A stretch of 64,000 bases of DNA from Kutzneria buriramensis (GTDB lineage Bacteria > Actinomycetota > Actinomycetes > Mycobacteriales > Pseudonocardiaceae), in the NCBI RefSeq assembly GCF_043575855.1, contig NZ_CP144375.1:6448001-6512000 (forward strand). The letters run 5' to 3'. The translations under genes were made by a program, and so were the position numbers. Positions 42,127 to 50,923 of this stretch are shown here, in pieces (position 1 is the first letter of the stretch; each line of letters opens with the position of its first letter). A model generated the notes under the pieces. The model was given only the letters and a program-made list of their open reading frames with translations. It was not told where the DNA came from and did no database searches.

Positions 42127-42143
42127 ACATACGCTCTGCAACC

Positions 42144-42941
42144 GTGCCCCAACCCCTGGACGAGAACCGGTTGCGAGCCGCGCTGATTGGCCCGTACGCA
42201 CAGGTCGACGTCGTCGCGAGCACCGGCTCCACCAACGCCGACCTGCGGGAGGCCGCCCGCACGGGCGCCGCCGACCGCACCGTGCTGTTCGCCGAGGAGC
42301 AGACCGCCGGCCAGGGCCGCCGCGCCCGCACCTGGGTCTCCCCGCCGCACACCGGCCTGTACGTGAGCGTCCTGCTCCGCCCGGACGTGCCGCCGCACCG
42401 GATCCCGTGGATCACCCTGCTCGCCGGCGTCGCGCTGGCCCGCACCGCCAACACCCTCGGCGTCGACGCCGTCCTGAAGTGGCCGAACGACCTGCTCGCC
42501 AACGGGTCCAAGTGCGCCGGCGTCCTCGCCGAGGCCGACGGGGCCGTGGTGCTGGGCATGGGCCTGAACGTCGCGACCCTGCCCGGCGACGTGCCGCCCG
42601 GCGCGGGCGGCCTGCCGGCGACCTCGCTGGAGCAGCAGGGCGCGACCACCACGGACCGTACGGAAATCGCCGTCCACCTGCTGCGCAACCTCGCCGAGCT
42701 GGACGACGCCTGGCGGCAGCACGACGGCGATCCGCTCACCTCCGGCCTGCACGCCGAGTACCGCCGACACTGCTCCACCCTGGGCCAGTTGGTGCGTATC
42801 GAGCTCCCCGGCGACCGTGAGCTCCAGGGAACCGCCGTCGAGATCGACGTCGACGGGCAGCTCGTGATCCGCACCGAGGACGGCCGCCGGCACAGCGTCC
42901 ACGCAGGTGACGTGGTGCACCTGCGATCGGCGGCCGACTGA
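42144..42941 (+). CDS. birA: Biotin-[acetyl-CoA carboxylase] ligase
   Basis: 265 residues. Attaches biotin to the AccA3 lysine through biotinyl-AMP. Motifs: STGSTNADLREAA, the biotin loop TAGQGRRARTW (with Ala where GRGRRGR-type enzymes have Gly), LKWPNDLLANGSKCAGVL and the C-terminal SH3-like domain. There is no N-terminal DNA-binding domain, so it is not a repressor. GTG 42144 follows TACGCT (42130-42135) by 8 bases. Confidence 0.95.
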   Translation: MPQPLDENRLRAALIGPYAQVDVVASTGSTNADLREAARTGAADRTVLFAEEQTAGQGRRARTWVSPPHTGLYVSVLLRPDVPPHRIPWITLLAGVALARTANTLGVDAVLKWPNDLLANGSKCAGVLAEADGAVVLGMGLNVATLPGDVPPGAGGLPATSLEQQGATTTDRTEIAVHLLRNLAELDDAWRQHDGDPLTSGLHAEYRRHCSTLGQLVRIELPGDRELQGTAVEIDVDGQLVIRTEDGRRHSVHAGDVVHLRSAAD

Positions 42942-42985
42942 CCACCGGTACCGTGGCGGCGTCACCAGCTTCGGGAGGAATCGCC

Positions 42986-43513
42986 GTGGCCTATCCAGAC
43001 GACCTGCTCGGCGAGGACGAGCACGTCGTGATCCACAAGCACCCGCACTGGAAGATGCTGTTCTGGCCGACGGTGGTCTTCCTGATCACGGTCGCCGCGG
43101 GCGCCTATCTCGCCGCGCTGGTCAGCAGCCAGAGCTGGCGCGAGTACGCCTGGATCGCGATCGGGGCGATCGCCCTCATCGTGATCGTGTGGATCGTGCT
43201 CGGGCCGCTGATCCGCTGGCGGACCACGCACTTCGTGCTCACCACCCACCGTGTGATGGTGCGCGAGGGCGTGCTGACCCGGACCGGCATCGACATCCCG
43301 ATGTCCCGGATCAACAGCGTGCAGTTCCGGCACGGCCTGCTGGACCGGCTGGTCGGCGCGGGCACGCTGATCATCGAGTCGGCGTCGGACGAGCCGCTGG
43401 AGTTCGACGACATCCCCAACGTGGAGTACGTGCACTCGCTGCTCTACCGGGAGATCAACGACGACCCCAATGACGACTTCCACCCCGGCCACTCCGAGCG
43501 GGGCCACCGGTGA
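42986..43513 (+). CDS. Bacterial PH-domain membrane protein
   Basis: 175 residues from GTG 42986, decided by GGGAGG upstream; an earlier GTG at 42953 lacks one. Two membrane segments (MLFWPTVVFLITVAAGAYLA and a second IAIGAIALIVIVWIVLG) precede the PH-like domain TTHFVLTTHRVMVREGVLTR...RINSVQF (bPH2 type). It matches the Rv3278c position beside birA in M. tuberculosis. Role unknown; possibly envelope-related. First gene of a coupled run with mvaB. Confidence 0.85.
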   Translation: MAYPDDLLGEDEHVVIHKHPHWKMLFWPTVVFLITVAAGAYLAALVSSQSWREYAWIAIGAIALIVIVWIVLGPLIRWRTTHFVLTTHRVMVREGVLTRTGIDIPMSRINSVQFRHGLLDRLVGAGTLIIESASDEPLEFDDIPNVEYVHSLLYREINDDPNDDFHPGHSERGHR

Positions 43514-44439
43514 CGGCCCGATCCGTCGGCCTGCCCAGCACGGTCCGCGCCGACGGGCTGCCCGAGCGCGTCACGATCTGGGAGGTCGGCGCGCGCGACG
43601 GCCTCCAGAACGAGTCGTCGGTCGTGGACGTCGCGGTGAAGCTGGAGTTCCTGGACCGGCTGGCCGACGCCGGCCTGTCCGTGCTGGAGGCGACCAGCTT
43701 CGTGCACCCGCAGTGGGTGCCGCAGCTGGCCGACGCCGAGCAGCTGTTGGCCGGCCTCAAGCAGCGGGACGGCGTGGCCTACCCGGTGCTGGTGCCCAAC
43801 GAGCGCGGCCTGGACCGCGCGCTGGCCGCCGGCGTCCGGCACATCGCGATCTTCGGCAGCGCCACCGAGACGTTCGCCAACAAGAACCTCAACCGAACTC
43901 TGGACGAACAGTTCGCGATGTTCGAGCCGGTGGTCGCCCGCGCCCGCAAGGAGGGCCTGGACGTCCGCGCCTACGTGTCGATGTGCTTCGGCGACCCTTG
44001 GGAGGGGCACGTATCGCCGGCGCAGGTGGTGTCGGTCGGGACCCGGCTGCTGGACATGGGCTGCTCGCAGCTGTCGCTGGGCGACACCATCGGCGTCGCC
44101 ACGCCCGGACAGGTCGAGGCGGTCGTCGGCGGCTTCCCGACGGTCGACAACCTGGCCGTGCACTTCCACGACACCTACGGCCAGGCGCTGTCGAACACGT
44201 TGGCGGCACTGCGTTGTGGAGTGACCACAGTGGACTCGTCGGCCGGCGGCCTGGGCGGCTGTCCGTACGCGGAGTCGGCGACCGGCAACCTCGCCACCGA
44301 GGACCTGGTGTGGATGCTGGACGGTCTGGGTGTCGAGCACGGCGTCGACCTGGACGCGCTGGTAGCCACCAGCGCGTGGATGGCGGAGCGGCTGGGGCGG
44401 CCGAGCCCGTCGCGGGTCGTGCGGGCCCTGGCCGGATGA
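43510..44439 (+). CDS. mvaB: Hydroxymethylglutaryl-CoA lyase
   Basis: 309 residues. Splits HMG-CoA to acetyl-CoA and acetoacetate, the last step of leucine breakdown. TIM-barrel start IWEVGARDGLQNES binds the metal; CSQLSLGDTIGVATPGQ and the catalytic-Cys loop GGLGGCPYAESATGN are intact. GTG 43510 overlaps the PH-protein stop in GTGA, and the next gene is coupled by ATGA. It fits the acyl-CoA theme of the region. Confidence 0.93.
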   Translation: MTARSVGLPSTVRADGLPERVTIWEVGARDGLQNESSVVDVAVKLEFLDRLADAGLSVLEATSFVHPQWVPQLADAEQLLAGLKQRDGVAYPVLVPNERGLDRALAAGVRHIAIFGSATETFANKNLNRTLDEQFAMFEPVVARARKEGLDVRAYVSMCFGDPWEGHVSPAQVVSVGTRLLDMGCSQLSLGDTIGVATPGQVEAVVGGFPTVDNLAVHFHDTYGQALSNTLAALRCGVTTVDSSAGGLGGCPYAESATGNLATEDLVWMLDGLGVEHGVDLDALVATSAWMAERLGRPSPSRVVRALAG

Positions 44440-45032
44440 GTGCCGGCACCGGGCTCGACGTCACGGTCGAGGCCCTGACCGAGCGGAACTGGCCCGCGCT
44501 CCAGGAGTTGCTCGGGCCGCAGGGCGGCGCCAGCGGCTGCTGGTGCATGTGGTTCCGCCGCACGGCCACGGAGTTCAAGCGCAACAAGGGGGAGCCGAAC
44601 CGCGAGGCGCTGGGGGAGCTCGTCGGCTCCGGCGAGCCGGTGGGTCTGCTCGCGATGGACGCCGGCGGTCGGGCCCTGGGCTGGGTGGCCGTCGCGCCGC
44701 GGCTGGCGCACATCCGCCTGGACCGCTCCGCGGTCGCCGCGCCGCCCGATCCCCGTGAAGACCTGTCGGACGTGTGGTCGGTGACCTGTTTCTTCGTGCA
44801 CCGCACGGCCCGCGGTACCGGCATCACGAGATCGCTTCTGGCCGCCGCCGTGACCTACGCGGCAGAGCACGGCGCCCGCTGCATCGAGGGCTACCCCACC
44901 GACACGGACGGGGAACGCAAGCAGGTCAGCACCCTGTACCACGGCACCCTGGCGATGTTCATGGAAGCCGGCTTCGAGCTGATCGGCCGGCGGGGCATCA
45001 AGCGGGCCCTGGTCCGGAGAGACCTCCGGTGA
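44436..45032 (+). CDS. GNAT-family acetyltransferase
   Basis: 198 residues; ATG 44436 overlaps the mvaB stop in ATGA. N-terminal GGASGCWCMWFRR is a Cys-rich feature of one GNAT subgroup, and the acetyl-CoA loop is RGTGITRSLLAAAVTYAAEHGA. The C-terminal YHGTLAMFMEAGFELIGRR is typical. Substrate unknown. Coupled on both sides. Confidence 0.85.
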   Translation: MSAGTGLDVTVEALTERNWPALQELLGPQGGASGCWCMWFRRTATEFKRNKGEPNREALGELVGSGEPVGLLAMDAGGRALGWVAVAPRLAHIRLDRSAVAAPPDPREDLSDVWSVTCFFVHRTARGTGITRSLLAAAVTYAAEHGARCIEGYPTDTDGERKQVSTLYHGTLAMFMEAGFELIGRRGIKRALVRRDLR

Positions 45033-45625
45033 TCACGGCCTTCGTCGACTCGTCGCCGGTGCTCGTGTGGCGTTTCGACGAACCCCGGCTGGCCATTTCC
45101 TCGGCGCCCTACGGCGGCGGCATCGGCGATCGCGGTTGGGTGCTCAACGCCACCGTGCCATCGGGCTACGACCGGCTCGACCCGGACCGACACATCGCGG
45201 AGATCGCCCGGGAGCTCAACCTGGCCGGCCCCGGCATCGGCCTGCTCACCGCCGTGGACGTGCGCAAGGTCATCGCGGTGACGGAACGAGGCGTCACCGC
45301 CTACGTGACCACCGGGGTGCGCGTGCCGACCTGGGCCGCCGCGCCCGACGCCACCGGCGAACGCATCGGCACCATCAACGCCGTGTGCCGGCTGCCCGTC
45401 CGATTAGGACCCGCGGCGCTGGTGAACGCCGTGGCCACCGTGACGGAGGCCAAGTCTCAGGCCCTGTTCGAGGCCGGCGTCGACGGCACCGGCACCGCCA
45501 CCGACGCGGTTGTGTTGCTGTGCCCCACTTTCGGGCCCGCCGAGCAGTACGGCGGGCCGCGCTCGCGGATCGGCGCCGCGCTGGCCCGCGCCGTGCACGA
45601 GGCCGTCAGCTCCGGGCTGCGCTAG
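45029..45625 (+). CDS. cbiZ: Adenosylcobinamide amidohydrolase (CbiZ-like)
   Basis: 198 residues; GTG 45029 overlaps the previous stop in GTGA. The sequence (SSAPYGGGIGDRGWVLNATV, then AYVTTGV, AVTEAKSQAL and the acidic TDAVVLLCP region) matches CbiZ, which removes the aminopropanol side chain of cobinamide to salvage cobyric acid. No other cobalamin gene is nearby, although methylmalonyl-CoA metabolism uses B12. It contains a TTA codon at 45404-45406, rare in this genome. Its 3' end overlaps the MaoC-like gene by 20 bases. Confidence 0.85.
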   Translation: MITAFVDSSPVLVWRFDEPRLAISSAPYGGGIGDRGWVLNATVPSGYDRLDPDRHIAEIARELNLAGPGIGLLTAVDVRKVIAVTERGVTAYVTTGVRVPTWAAAPDATGERIGTINAVCRLPVRLGPAALVNAVATVTEAKSQALFEAGVDGTGTATDAVVLLCPTFGPAEQYGGPRSRIGAALARAVHEAVSSGLR

Positions 45626-46052
45626 TCCCGAACATGCCCGTGAACGTGGACCGCAGCACCGGCTGGCCGTCCCGGTCGGCCTGCGCGCGGATCTCCACCA
45701 GGCCCAGATTCGGCCGGCTGCGCGAGAGCCGTGCGGACAGCACCTCCAGCGAGAAGTCCAGTTTGTCCCCCGGGAACACCGGCGCCGGCCACAGCAGGTC
45801 CTTGCCGCCGGGGGAGCCCTGCGAGGTCGAGCCGGCCAGCACGCGGTCCGCGTACGCCCGCATCCACAGGCACATGGTGTACCAGCCGGACGCGCACAGG
45901 CCGCCGAGCACGGAGTTCTTGCCGGCCTCCTCGTCGAGGTGGAACGGCTGCGGGTCGAACCGGGCGGCGAAGGCCACCATCTCGTCCCGGTCCACGACGG
46001 TGCTGCCCAGCTCGACCACGCGGCCGGCGGGCAGGTCCTCGAATGCGATCAC
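45606..46052 (-). CDS. MaoC-like hot-dog dehydratase
   Basis: 148 residues from GTG 46050-46052. The hot-dog signature with the catalytic Asp/His pair is in RFDPQPFHLDEEAGKNSVLGG, followed by ASGWYTMCLWMR. Family members hydrate enoyl-CoA or act in related acyl steps. The substrate is unknown. It converges on cbiZ with an overlap. Confidence 0.87.
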   Translation of the reverse strand: MIAFEDLPAGRVVELGSTVVDRDEMVAFAARFDPQPFHLDEEAGKNSVLGGLCASGWYTMCLWMRAYADRVLAGSTSQGSPGGKDLLWPAPVFPGDKLDFSLEVLSARLSRSRPNLGLVEIRAQADRDGQPVLRSTFTGMFGTSAARS

Positions 46053-46140
46053 GGCTCATTCCTACCCGATCGGGTGGAACCGAACGCGGCGAACGGACGT
46101 CCGACCCTCTGACGTGCTCACCATGGCGGGAGGTTACGGC

Positions 46141-46581
46141 GTGCCAGTTGACCACCAGGCCGAGGTCGACCAGCTGATGGCCGACTACCGGCGGAGTCGG
46201 GAGCAACTGGTCGCGGTGCAGCGCGGGCTGGCCGCGATCCAGGAGACCGCGACCAGTCACGACGAGCTGGTGACCGTGACCGTCGGGCCCAGGGGAACGC
46301 TGATCGACCTGGTCATCGACGAGCTCGCCTACCGGCGGCTGCGGCCGGCCGAACTGGCCGAGACGATCGTGCGCACCACGGATCTGGCGGTCGCCCGCGC
46401 GACCAAGCGCATGCACGAGCAGCTGGCGTCGGTGCTGCCGGCTGGGGCCGATCCCGACGCCGTGCTGTCCGGCCGCGCCGACGTGACCGACGCCGAGGTC
46501 GCGCCGGCGCCGCGGCCGGCGTCCCGCGAGGACGACAGCTTCGAGCACCGCAACTGGCTGGTGGACGGGAGGAACGCGTGA
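46141..46581 (+). CDS. YbaB/EbfC-like protein of the toxin cluster
   Basis: 146 residues from GTG 46141, preceded by GGGAGG; earlier in-frame starts lack one. The N-terminal coiled coil (QLMADYRRSREQLVAVQRG) leads to the YbaB-like core LVTVTVGPRGTLIDLVIDE. Such proteins precede WXG/TNT toxin genes in actinobacteria and may be type VII accessory factors. Its stop overlaps the next GTG (GTGA). Confidence 0.75.
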   Translation: MPVDHQAEVDQLMADYRRSREQLVAVQRGLAAIQETATSHDELVTVTVGPRGTLIDLVIDELAYRRLRPAELAETIVRTTDLAVARATKRMHEQLASVLPAGADPDAVLSGRADVTDAEVAPAPRPASREDDSFEHRNWLVDGRNA

Positions 46582-46889
46582 ACACCGGCGGTTTCAGCAC
46601 CGACGTCGAGCGGGTACTGGATCGGGCGGGCCAGCTCGACGGGCTGTCCGGCACCGCGCAGTCGATCTTCACCGAGCTGTCCGACGCGCTGGCCGAAGCC
46701 GGCCGGTGCTGGGGCGGCGACTCGGTCGGGCAGAGCTTCGCCACCGGCTACCTCGAGTCCGCCGAGGCGACGTTCGAGCTGGTCAAGGCCCTGCCCGGGC
46801 AGCTGACCGACGTCGGCGGGCGGCTGGCCAAGCACGCGCACATCCACCGGTCGGCCGACCAGGTCATCGCCACCGGCACGTCGGACTGA
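46578..46889 (+). CDS. WXG100-like protein
   Basis: 103 residues, two predicted helices around a WGGDS turn (AEAGRCWGGDSVGQSFATG). The shape fits a WXG100-type secretion partner, with Trp-Gly-Gly in place of W-x-G. GTG 46578 is coupled to the YbaB-like gene. It probably dimerises with the N-terminal region of the downstream toxin and helps deliver it through a type VII system. Confidence 0.7.
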   Translation: MNTGGFSTDVERVLDRAGQLDGLSGTAQSIFTELSDALAEAGRCWGGDSVGQSFATGYLESAEATFELVKALPGQLTDVGGRLAKHAHIHRSADQVIATGTSD

Positions 46890-46897
46890 GGGGAAAC

Positions 46898-49075
46898 ATG
46901 GGCATCACCCTGCCGGCCGACCTGGCCGGGATCGCCGGGCAGGTCGGCGTGCAGTGGCCGCAGGCCGACGAGACCAAGATGCACAACGCCGCGCAGGCGT
47001 GGCGGACGGCCGCGGCCAAGCTGACGACGCTGGCCAAGGACGCCGACAAGGCCGCCAGCGACGCGCTCGGCGCGATGAGCGGCCAGGCCGCGGACGCCGC
47101 CGACCAGTACTGGGGCAAGTTCGTGCAGGGCGAGAACGCCAAGTTCACGCAGGCCGTGCAGGGCTGCCTGGCCGCCGCCGACCGGTTGGAGCAGGCCGCG
47201 CAGAAGATCGGCGCCGCCAAGGTCGAGATCGTGCGCAAGCTGACGGCGGTGTCGCAGCAGGCCGGGGCGGCCGGCGCGACGCCCGGCGACCTGTCCAAGG
47301 CCGGCCTGCCGACGCTGCTGTCGGGGGCCGGCGCGGACATCAACGGCATCCTCGGCGACCTCACCGGCGCGGTGAACCCGTCGACCCTGGCCACGCCGAC
47401 CGTCACGGCGGATACGCCGGCCGATCTGTCGTACCAGGCGACCGGGAAGAACGGCGGCCTGCTGGGGTTGTCCTCCGGGCTGCCGACCGTGGACGGGCTG
47501 ATGTCGACGCCGGGCGTGGACCCGACGCGGTTCCAGGTCGACCCGGCCACAGGTCAATATGTCGACAAAACCACGGGGCAGGTGATCGACCCGAAGACCG
47601 GCCTGCCGGTGCTGCCGGTGATGGGCGCCGACGCGCCAACCGGGCAGTTCCCCGTGGGTGGCCCCCATCCGGCCGGGGCTCCGCCGGTCGTGCCGCTGGA
47701 CAACTCCGCCGCGCCGACCGGGCCTGTACCGCGGCACGTCGTCGACGCCGCAACGCCGCCGGACTACGGCGGCGGTTACTCGGGTGGCGGTGGCGGTGGC
47801 TACACGCCCTCGCCGGTGTACTCGGATCCCACGCCGACGGGGCCGGTGCATGTCGCGCCGCACGTGCCGCAGTCGACGACCGTGCAGTCGGCGGCTCCCG
47901 TGTACAGCCCGCCTCCGGCACCGGAGGCGCCCGCGTACCAGGCGCCTAGTGGCGGTGGCGGCAACACGTACTGGACGCCGCCGGCGGATGCGCCGGTCGC
48001 CGCCGGTCCTGGTGGCGTGGCAGGTCCGCGCATGCCGGTCGGGCCGGTGTACGGCGCGCCCGGTGCGCCGGGGATCAGCGCGCCGGGCGGTCCCGTTGCC
48101 GGTGCTCCCGTTGCCGGAGGGCCTGTCGCCGGGGGTCCGGCTGCCGGCGGTCCTGTCGCTGGCGGTGTTGCCGGGGGGCCTGTTGCCGGTGGTGGCGCTG
48201 TCGGCGGCCCGATGGCTGGTGGCGCTGGGTCCGTCGGTGCCGGCCAGCCGGGCGTCGGCGCTGGTCAGGGCGCTGTCGGCCAGGCGTACGCGCAGCAGCC
48301 GCCCGGCGGCGCGCAGGGCGCGGGTGCCGGCGCGATCGTCAACTCGACGACGCGCCGACCGTCGCCCGGCGACCTCTCGGGCGTGTACGTCGACCCTTCC
48401 GTCGCCCCGGTGAAGCCGGTGGTGAAGAAGACCGTCTCGCCGGGCCTGTTCCTCGTCTACATGTTCCCCATCGGCCACATGCCGACGCCCAGCTCACGGC
48501 CGGCGCGGCAGCTGCCGCCGCCGCCCGCCGAGGTCGACTACGCCGCCGGCCTGCGGTTCCCGCCGCACGACCACCCCGACTCCGGCCTCATCCAGGCGCT
48601 CGGGTCGACGCCGGCCGAGGCGCCCGAACCGCGTGGCGGCGAGGACAGCGGGCTGGCCGACGGCTACGACCCCCTCGGCGGCGAGAACGAGCGGGACTGG
48701 GACCGCCGGTTCCTGGTCCGCGCCGGCACCGAGGAGCGCCGCGCCGAGTACGCGTGGCCGCCCGGCGAGCTGTTCCCCGAGGGCGGCTGCGACGCCGGCG
48801 AGGCCGTCGTGCTCGAACCCGGCGCCGTCATCGACCGCTTCGGCACCCCCGAGGGGCGCGTGTTCAGCGCCGAGAACACCCCGTTCACGCAGCGCTCGCT
48901 GCCGCCCGAGCACCTTGAGGCCGGCTATCGCCGGTACCGGGTGCTCGCCCCGCTGCCCATGTGGCAGACGATCAGCGCCGCCTGGTTCGCCCAGGCCGGC
49001 GGCGGCGTCCGCTACCGATCCGTCTACCCCGCCGCGGACCTCGTCGCGCTGGGCTTCCTGGAGGCTGTCGCATGA
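46898..49075 (+). CDS. WXG-domain toxin with C-terminal TNT-like NAD+ glycohydrolase domain
   Basis: 725 residues. An N-terminal helical WXG-type region (to about 110; Trp at 35 and 72) leads through a long Pro/Gly-rich stretch with repeats of VAGGP (48091-48240) to a C-terminal domain of about 100 residues. That end has DRFGTPEGRVFSAENTPF, RSLPPEHLEAGYRRY and AAWFAQAGGGVRY, matching the TNT fold of CpnT, whose active site includes a Gln in the equivalent WFxQxGGG. TNT domains destroy NAD+. ATG 46898 follows GAGGGGAAAC. The downstream coupled gene is a candidate immunity factor. Confidence 0.88.
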   Translation: MGITLPADLAGIAGQVGVQWPQADETKMHNAAQAWRTAAAKLTTLAKDADKAASDALGAMSGQAADAADQYWGKFVQGENAKFTQAVQGCLAAADRLEQAAQKIGAAKVEIVRKLTAVSQQAGAAGATPGDLSKAGLPTLLSGAGADINGILGDLTGAVNPSTLATPTVTADTPADLSYQATGKNGGLLGLSSGLPTVDGLMSTPGVDPTRFQVDPATGQYVDKTTGQVIDPKTGLPVLPVMGADAPTGQFPVGGPHPAGAPPVVPLDNSAAPTGPVPRHVVDAATPPDYGGGYSGGGGGGYTPSPVYSDPTPTGPVHVAPHVPQSTTVQSAAPVYSPPPAPEAPAYQAPSGGGGNTYWTPPADAPVAAGPGGVAGPRMPVGPVYGAPGAPGISAPGGPVAGAPVAGGPVAGGPAAGGPVAGGVAGGPVAGGGAVGGPMAGGAGSVGAGQPGVGAGQGAVGQAYAQQPPGGAQGAGAGAIVNSTTRRPSPGDLSGVYVDPSVAPVKPVVKKTVSPGLFLVYMFPIGHMPTPSSRPARQLPPPPAEVDYAAGLRFPPHDHPDSGLIQALGSTPAEAPEPRGGEDSGLADGYDPLGGENERDWDRRFLVRAGTEERRAEYAWPPGELFPEGGCDAGEAVVLEPGAVIDRFGTPEGRVFSAENTPFTQRSLPPEHLEAGYRRYRVLAPLPMWQTISAAWFAQAGGGVRYRSVYPAADLVALGFLEAVA

Positions 49076-49428
49076 ACGCCGAGTCGATCACGACCTGGCT
49101 GGAGACCGTCGGCGTGCCCGCCGAGGTGGTCTCCGTCGGCACCGAGGCCGACAACGCGTGGTGCCTGCTGCGGGAGGAGCCCCTCGGCGAGGAGGGGACC
49201 GTCACGTGGGAGGTGTTCTGGCGCGAGCAGGGCAACCGCTACGACTGGGCGCGGTTCAGCAACGAGCAGGTCGCCTGCCACTACCTGTTCGGCCGGCTGA
49301 CCTGGGCGCAGGTGGCCCGCGGCGCGGTCGGCGTGCTGCCGGCGGTGGAACCGGCCGCACCAGTTCGGGCCGAGCCCGTTGCCGCCCAGCCGGCGCCCGC
49401 TCCGCAGGCGCCGGCTCCGCAGGTCTGA
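49072..49428 (+). CDS. Candidate immunity protein for the TNT toxin
   Basis: 118 residues; ATG 49072 overlaps the toxin stop in ATGA. Compact acidic protein (ESITTWLETVGVPAEVVSVG; later WARFSNEQVACHYLFGRLTW) with a Pro/Ala/Gln tail. Position, small size and coupling parallel the IFT immunity gene after CpnT, but I see no sequence evidence that it is homologous. Binding of the toxin's NAD+ site would be its predicted action. Confidence 0.6.
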   Translation: MNAESITTWLETVGVPAEVVSVGTEADNAWCLLREEPLGEEGTVTWEVFWREQGNRYDWARFSNEQVACHYLFGRLTWAQVARGAVGVLPAVEPAAPVRAEPVAAQPAPAPQAPAPQV

Positions 49429-49429
49429 C

Positions 49430-50212
49430 CTAGCGCGCCAGCAGGCGCAGCGCCTCGTCGTGCAGGTGGCCGTTGGTGCTCAGCGCCGAGCCGGCCGAGT
49501 AGTCCGGCTTGCCGCCGAGGTCGGTGAACCGGCCGCCGGCCTCGGTGACCAGGATCTGCGCGAACGCCACGTCCCACGGATTGACGATCGCCTCCGCGGC
49601 GACGTCCATGACGCCCTCGGCGACCAGGCAGTGGCACCAGAAGTCGCCGAACGCCCGGCTCTCCCAGCAGGCGTCGACCAGCCGCAGGTAGGCCTCGCGC
49701 GAGTGGTAGGTGGTCCACGCGCCGAGGTCGGTGGTGGTCAGGTACGCGTCCTCCATGGCCGACACGCCCGAGACGGAGATCTTTCTCGGCTCGGTGAGCG
49801 GGTCGGACGTCCACGCGCCCTCGCCGGCGGCCGCCCACCAGCGGCGGCCCAGCGCCGGGGCGCTGCACAGGCCCACCTGCGGCTGGCCGTCGACGACCAG
49901 CGCCACCAGCGTTCCCCACACGGGCACGCCGCGCAGGAAGTTCTTGGTGCCGTCAATCGGATCCAGCACCCAGGTCCGCCCAGGCCCGGCGCTACCGCCG
50001 CGCTCCTCGCCCATGATCGCGTCGTCCGGACGTTCGGCGGCGATCAGCTCGCGCACCGCGTCCTCGACCGCGACGTCGGCGTCGGTGACCGGCGTGCGGT
50101 CCGGTTTGCGCTCCACCCGCAGGTCGCGGGCCCGGAACCGGGACAGTGTTATCGCGTCGGCCGCGTCCGCCAGCCGCAACGCCAAGGCCAAGTCGGCACC
50201 AAAGGTTGACAC
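49430..50212 (-). CDS. hisN: Histidinol-phosphatase / inositol monophosphatase family (HisN)
   Basis: 260 residues from GTG 50210-50212. Metal motifs of the IMPase fold are present: MGEERG, WVLDPIDGTKNFLRG and VNPWDVAFAQILVTEAGG. The Lys-Asn-Phe form and size match actinobacterial HisN histidinol-phosphatases, though inositol-phosphatase activity is an alternative. It is divergent from the response regulator with overlapping promoter regions, and starts only 33 bases away from it. Confidence 0.9.
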   Translation of the reverse strand: MSTFGADLALALRLADAADAITLSRFRARDLRVERKPDRTPVTDADVAVEDAVRELIAAERPDDAIMGEERGGSAGPGRTWVLDPIDGTKNFLRGVPVWGTLVALVVDGQPQVGLCSAPALGRRWWAAAGEGAWTSDPLTEPRKISVSGVSAMEDAYLTTTDLGAWTTYHSREAYLRLVDACWESRAFGDFWCHCLVAEGVMDVAAEAIVNPWDVAFAQILVTEAGGRFTDLGGKPDYSAGSALSTNGHLHDEALRLLAR

Positions 50213-50245
50213 GGGTTGGATGTTGTCACGCCTACTCTGACTGGC

Positions 50246-50920
50246 GTGAGCGTGGTACTGCTGGCCGAGGACGACCCGGCGATCGCCGATCCGCTGTCGC
50301 GTGCCCTGCACCGTGAGGGCTACGCCGTGCACGTCGTGGGCGACGGCCCGACTGCGCTGGACGCGGCCACCGCTGGTGGCGTGGACCTGCTCGTGCTGGA
50401 CCTGGGCCTGCCCGGCATGGACGGGCTGGAGGTCTGCCGCCGGCTGCGCGCGGGCGGCCGGAGCGTGCCGGTGCTGATGCTGACCGCCCGGGCCGACGAG
50501 GTCGACTTCGTGGTCGGCCTGGACGCCGGCGCCGACGACTACGTGGCCAAGCCGTTCCGGCTGGCCGAGCTGCTGGCCCGGATCCGGGCGCTGCTGCGGC
50601 GCCGGTCGCCCGGCACCGTCGAGGTCAACGGCGTGCGGATGGACCTCGCCGCCCGGCGGGTCACTGTGGACGGTCGCGAGCTCCAGCTGGCCAACAAGGA
50701 GTTCGAGCTGCTGCGGGTGCTCATGCAGCACGCCGGCCAGGTGGTCACCCGTGAGGACATCCTGTCCGACGTGTGGAGCGGGCCCGAGCTGAAGAGCAGC
50801 AAGACCCTCGACATGCACATGTCGTGGCTGCGCCGCAAGCTCGGCGACGGCTCGCCCAAGGCCGCCGAGCGCCGGATCGCGACCGTGCGCGGGGTCGGGT
50901 TCCGCTTCAACTCCGAGTAG
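50246..50920 (+). CDS. OmpR-family response regulator
   Basis: 224 residues from GTG 50246, 7 bases after TACTCT (50233-50238), so leaderless. Receiver domain: acidic pair EDD near residue 8, phosphoacceptor Asp in LDLGLPGMDG, Lys in DDYVAKPFRLAEL. The C-terminal winged helix ends RRIATVRGVGFRFN. It lies 3 bases before the cognate kinase. TTGACA at 50206-50211 is a good -35 but 21 bases from the -10. Targets unknown. Confidence 0.93.
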   Translation: MSVVLLAEDDPAIADPLSRALHREGYAVHVVGDGPTALDAATAGGVDLLVLDLGLPGMDGLEVCRRLRAGGRSVPVLMLTARADEVDFVVGLDAGADDYVAKPFRLAELLARIRALLRRRSPGTVEVNGVRMDLAARRVTVDGRELQLANKEFELLRVLMQHAGQVVTREDILSDVWSGPELKSSKTLDMHMSWLRRKLGDGSPKAAERRIATVRGVGFRFNSE

Positions 50921-50923
50921 CGG

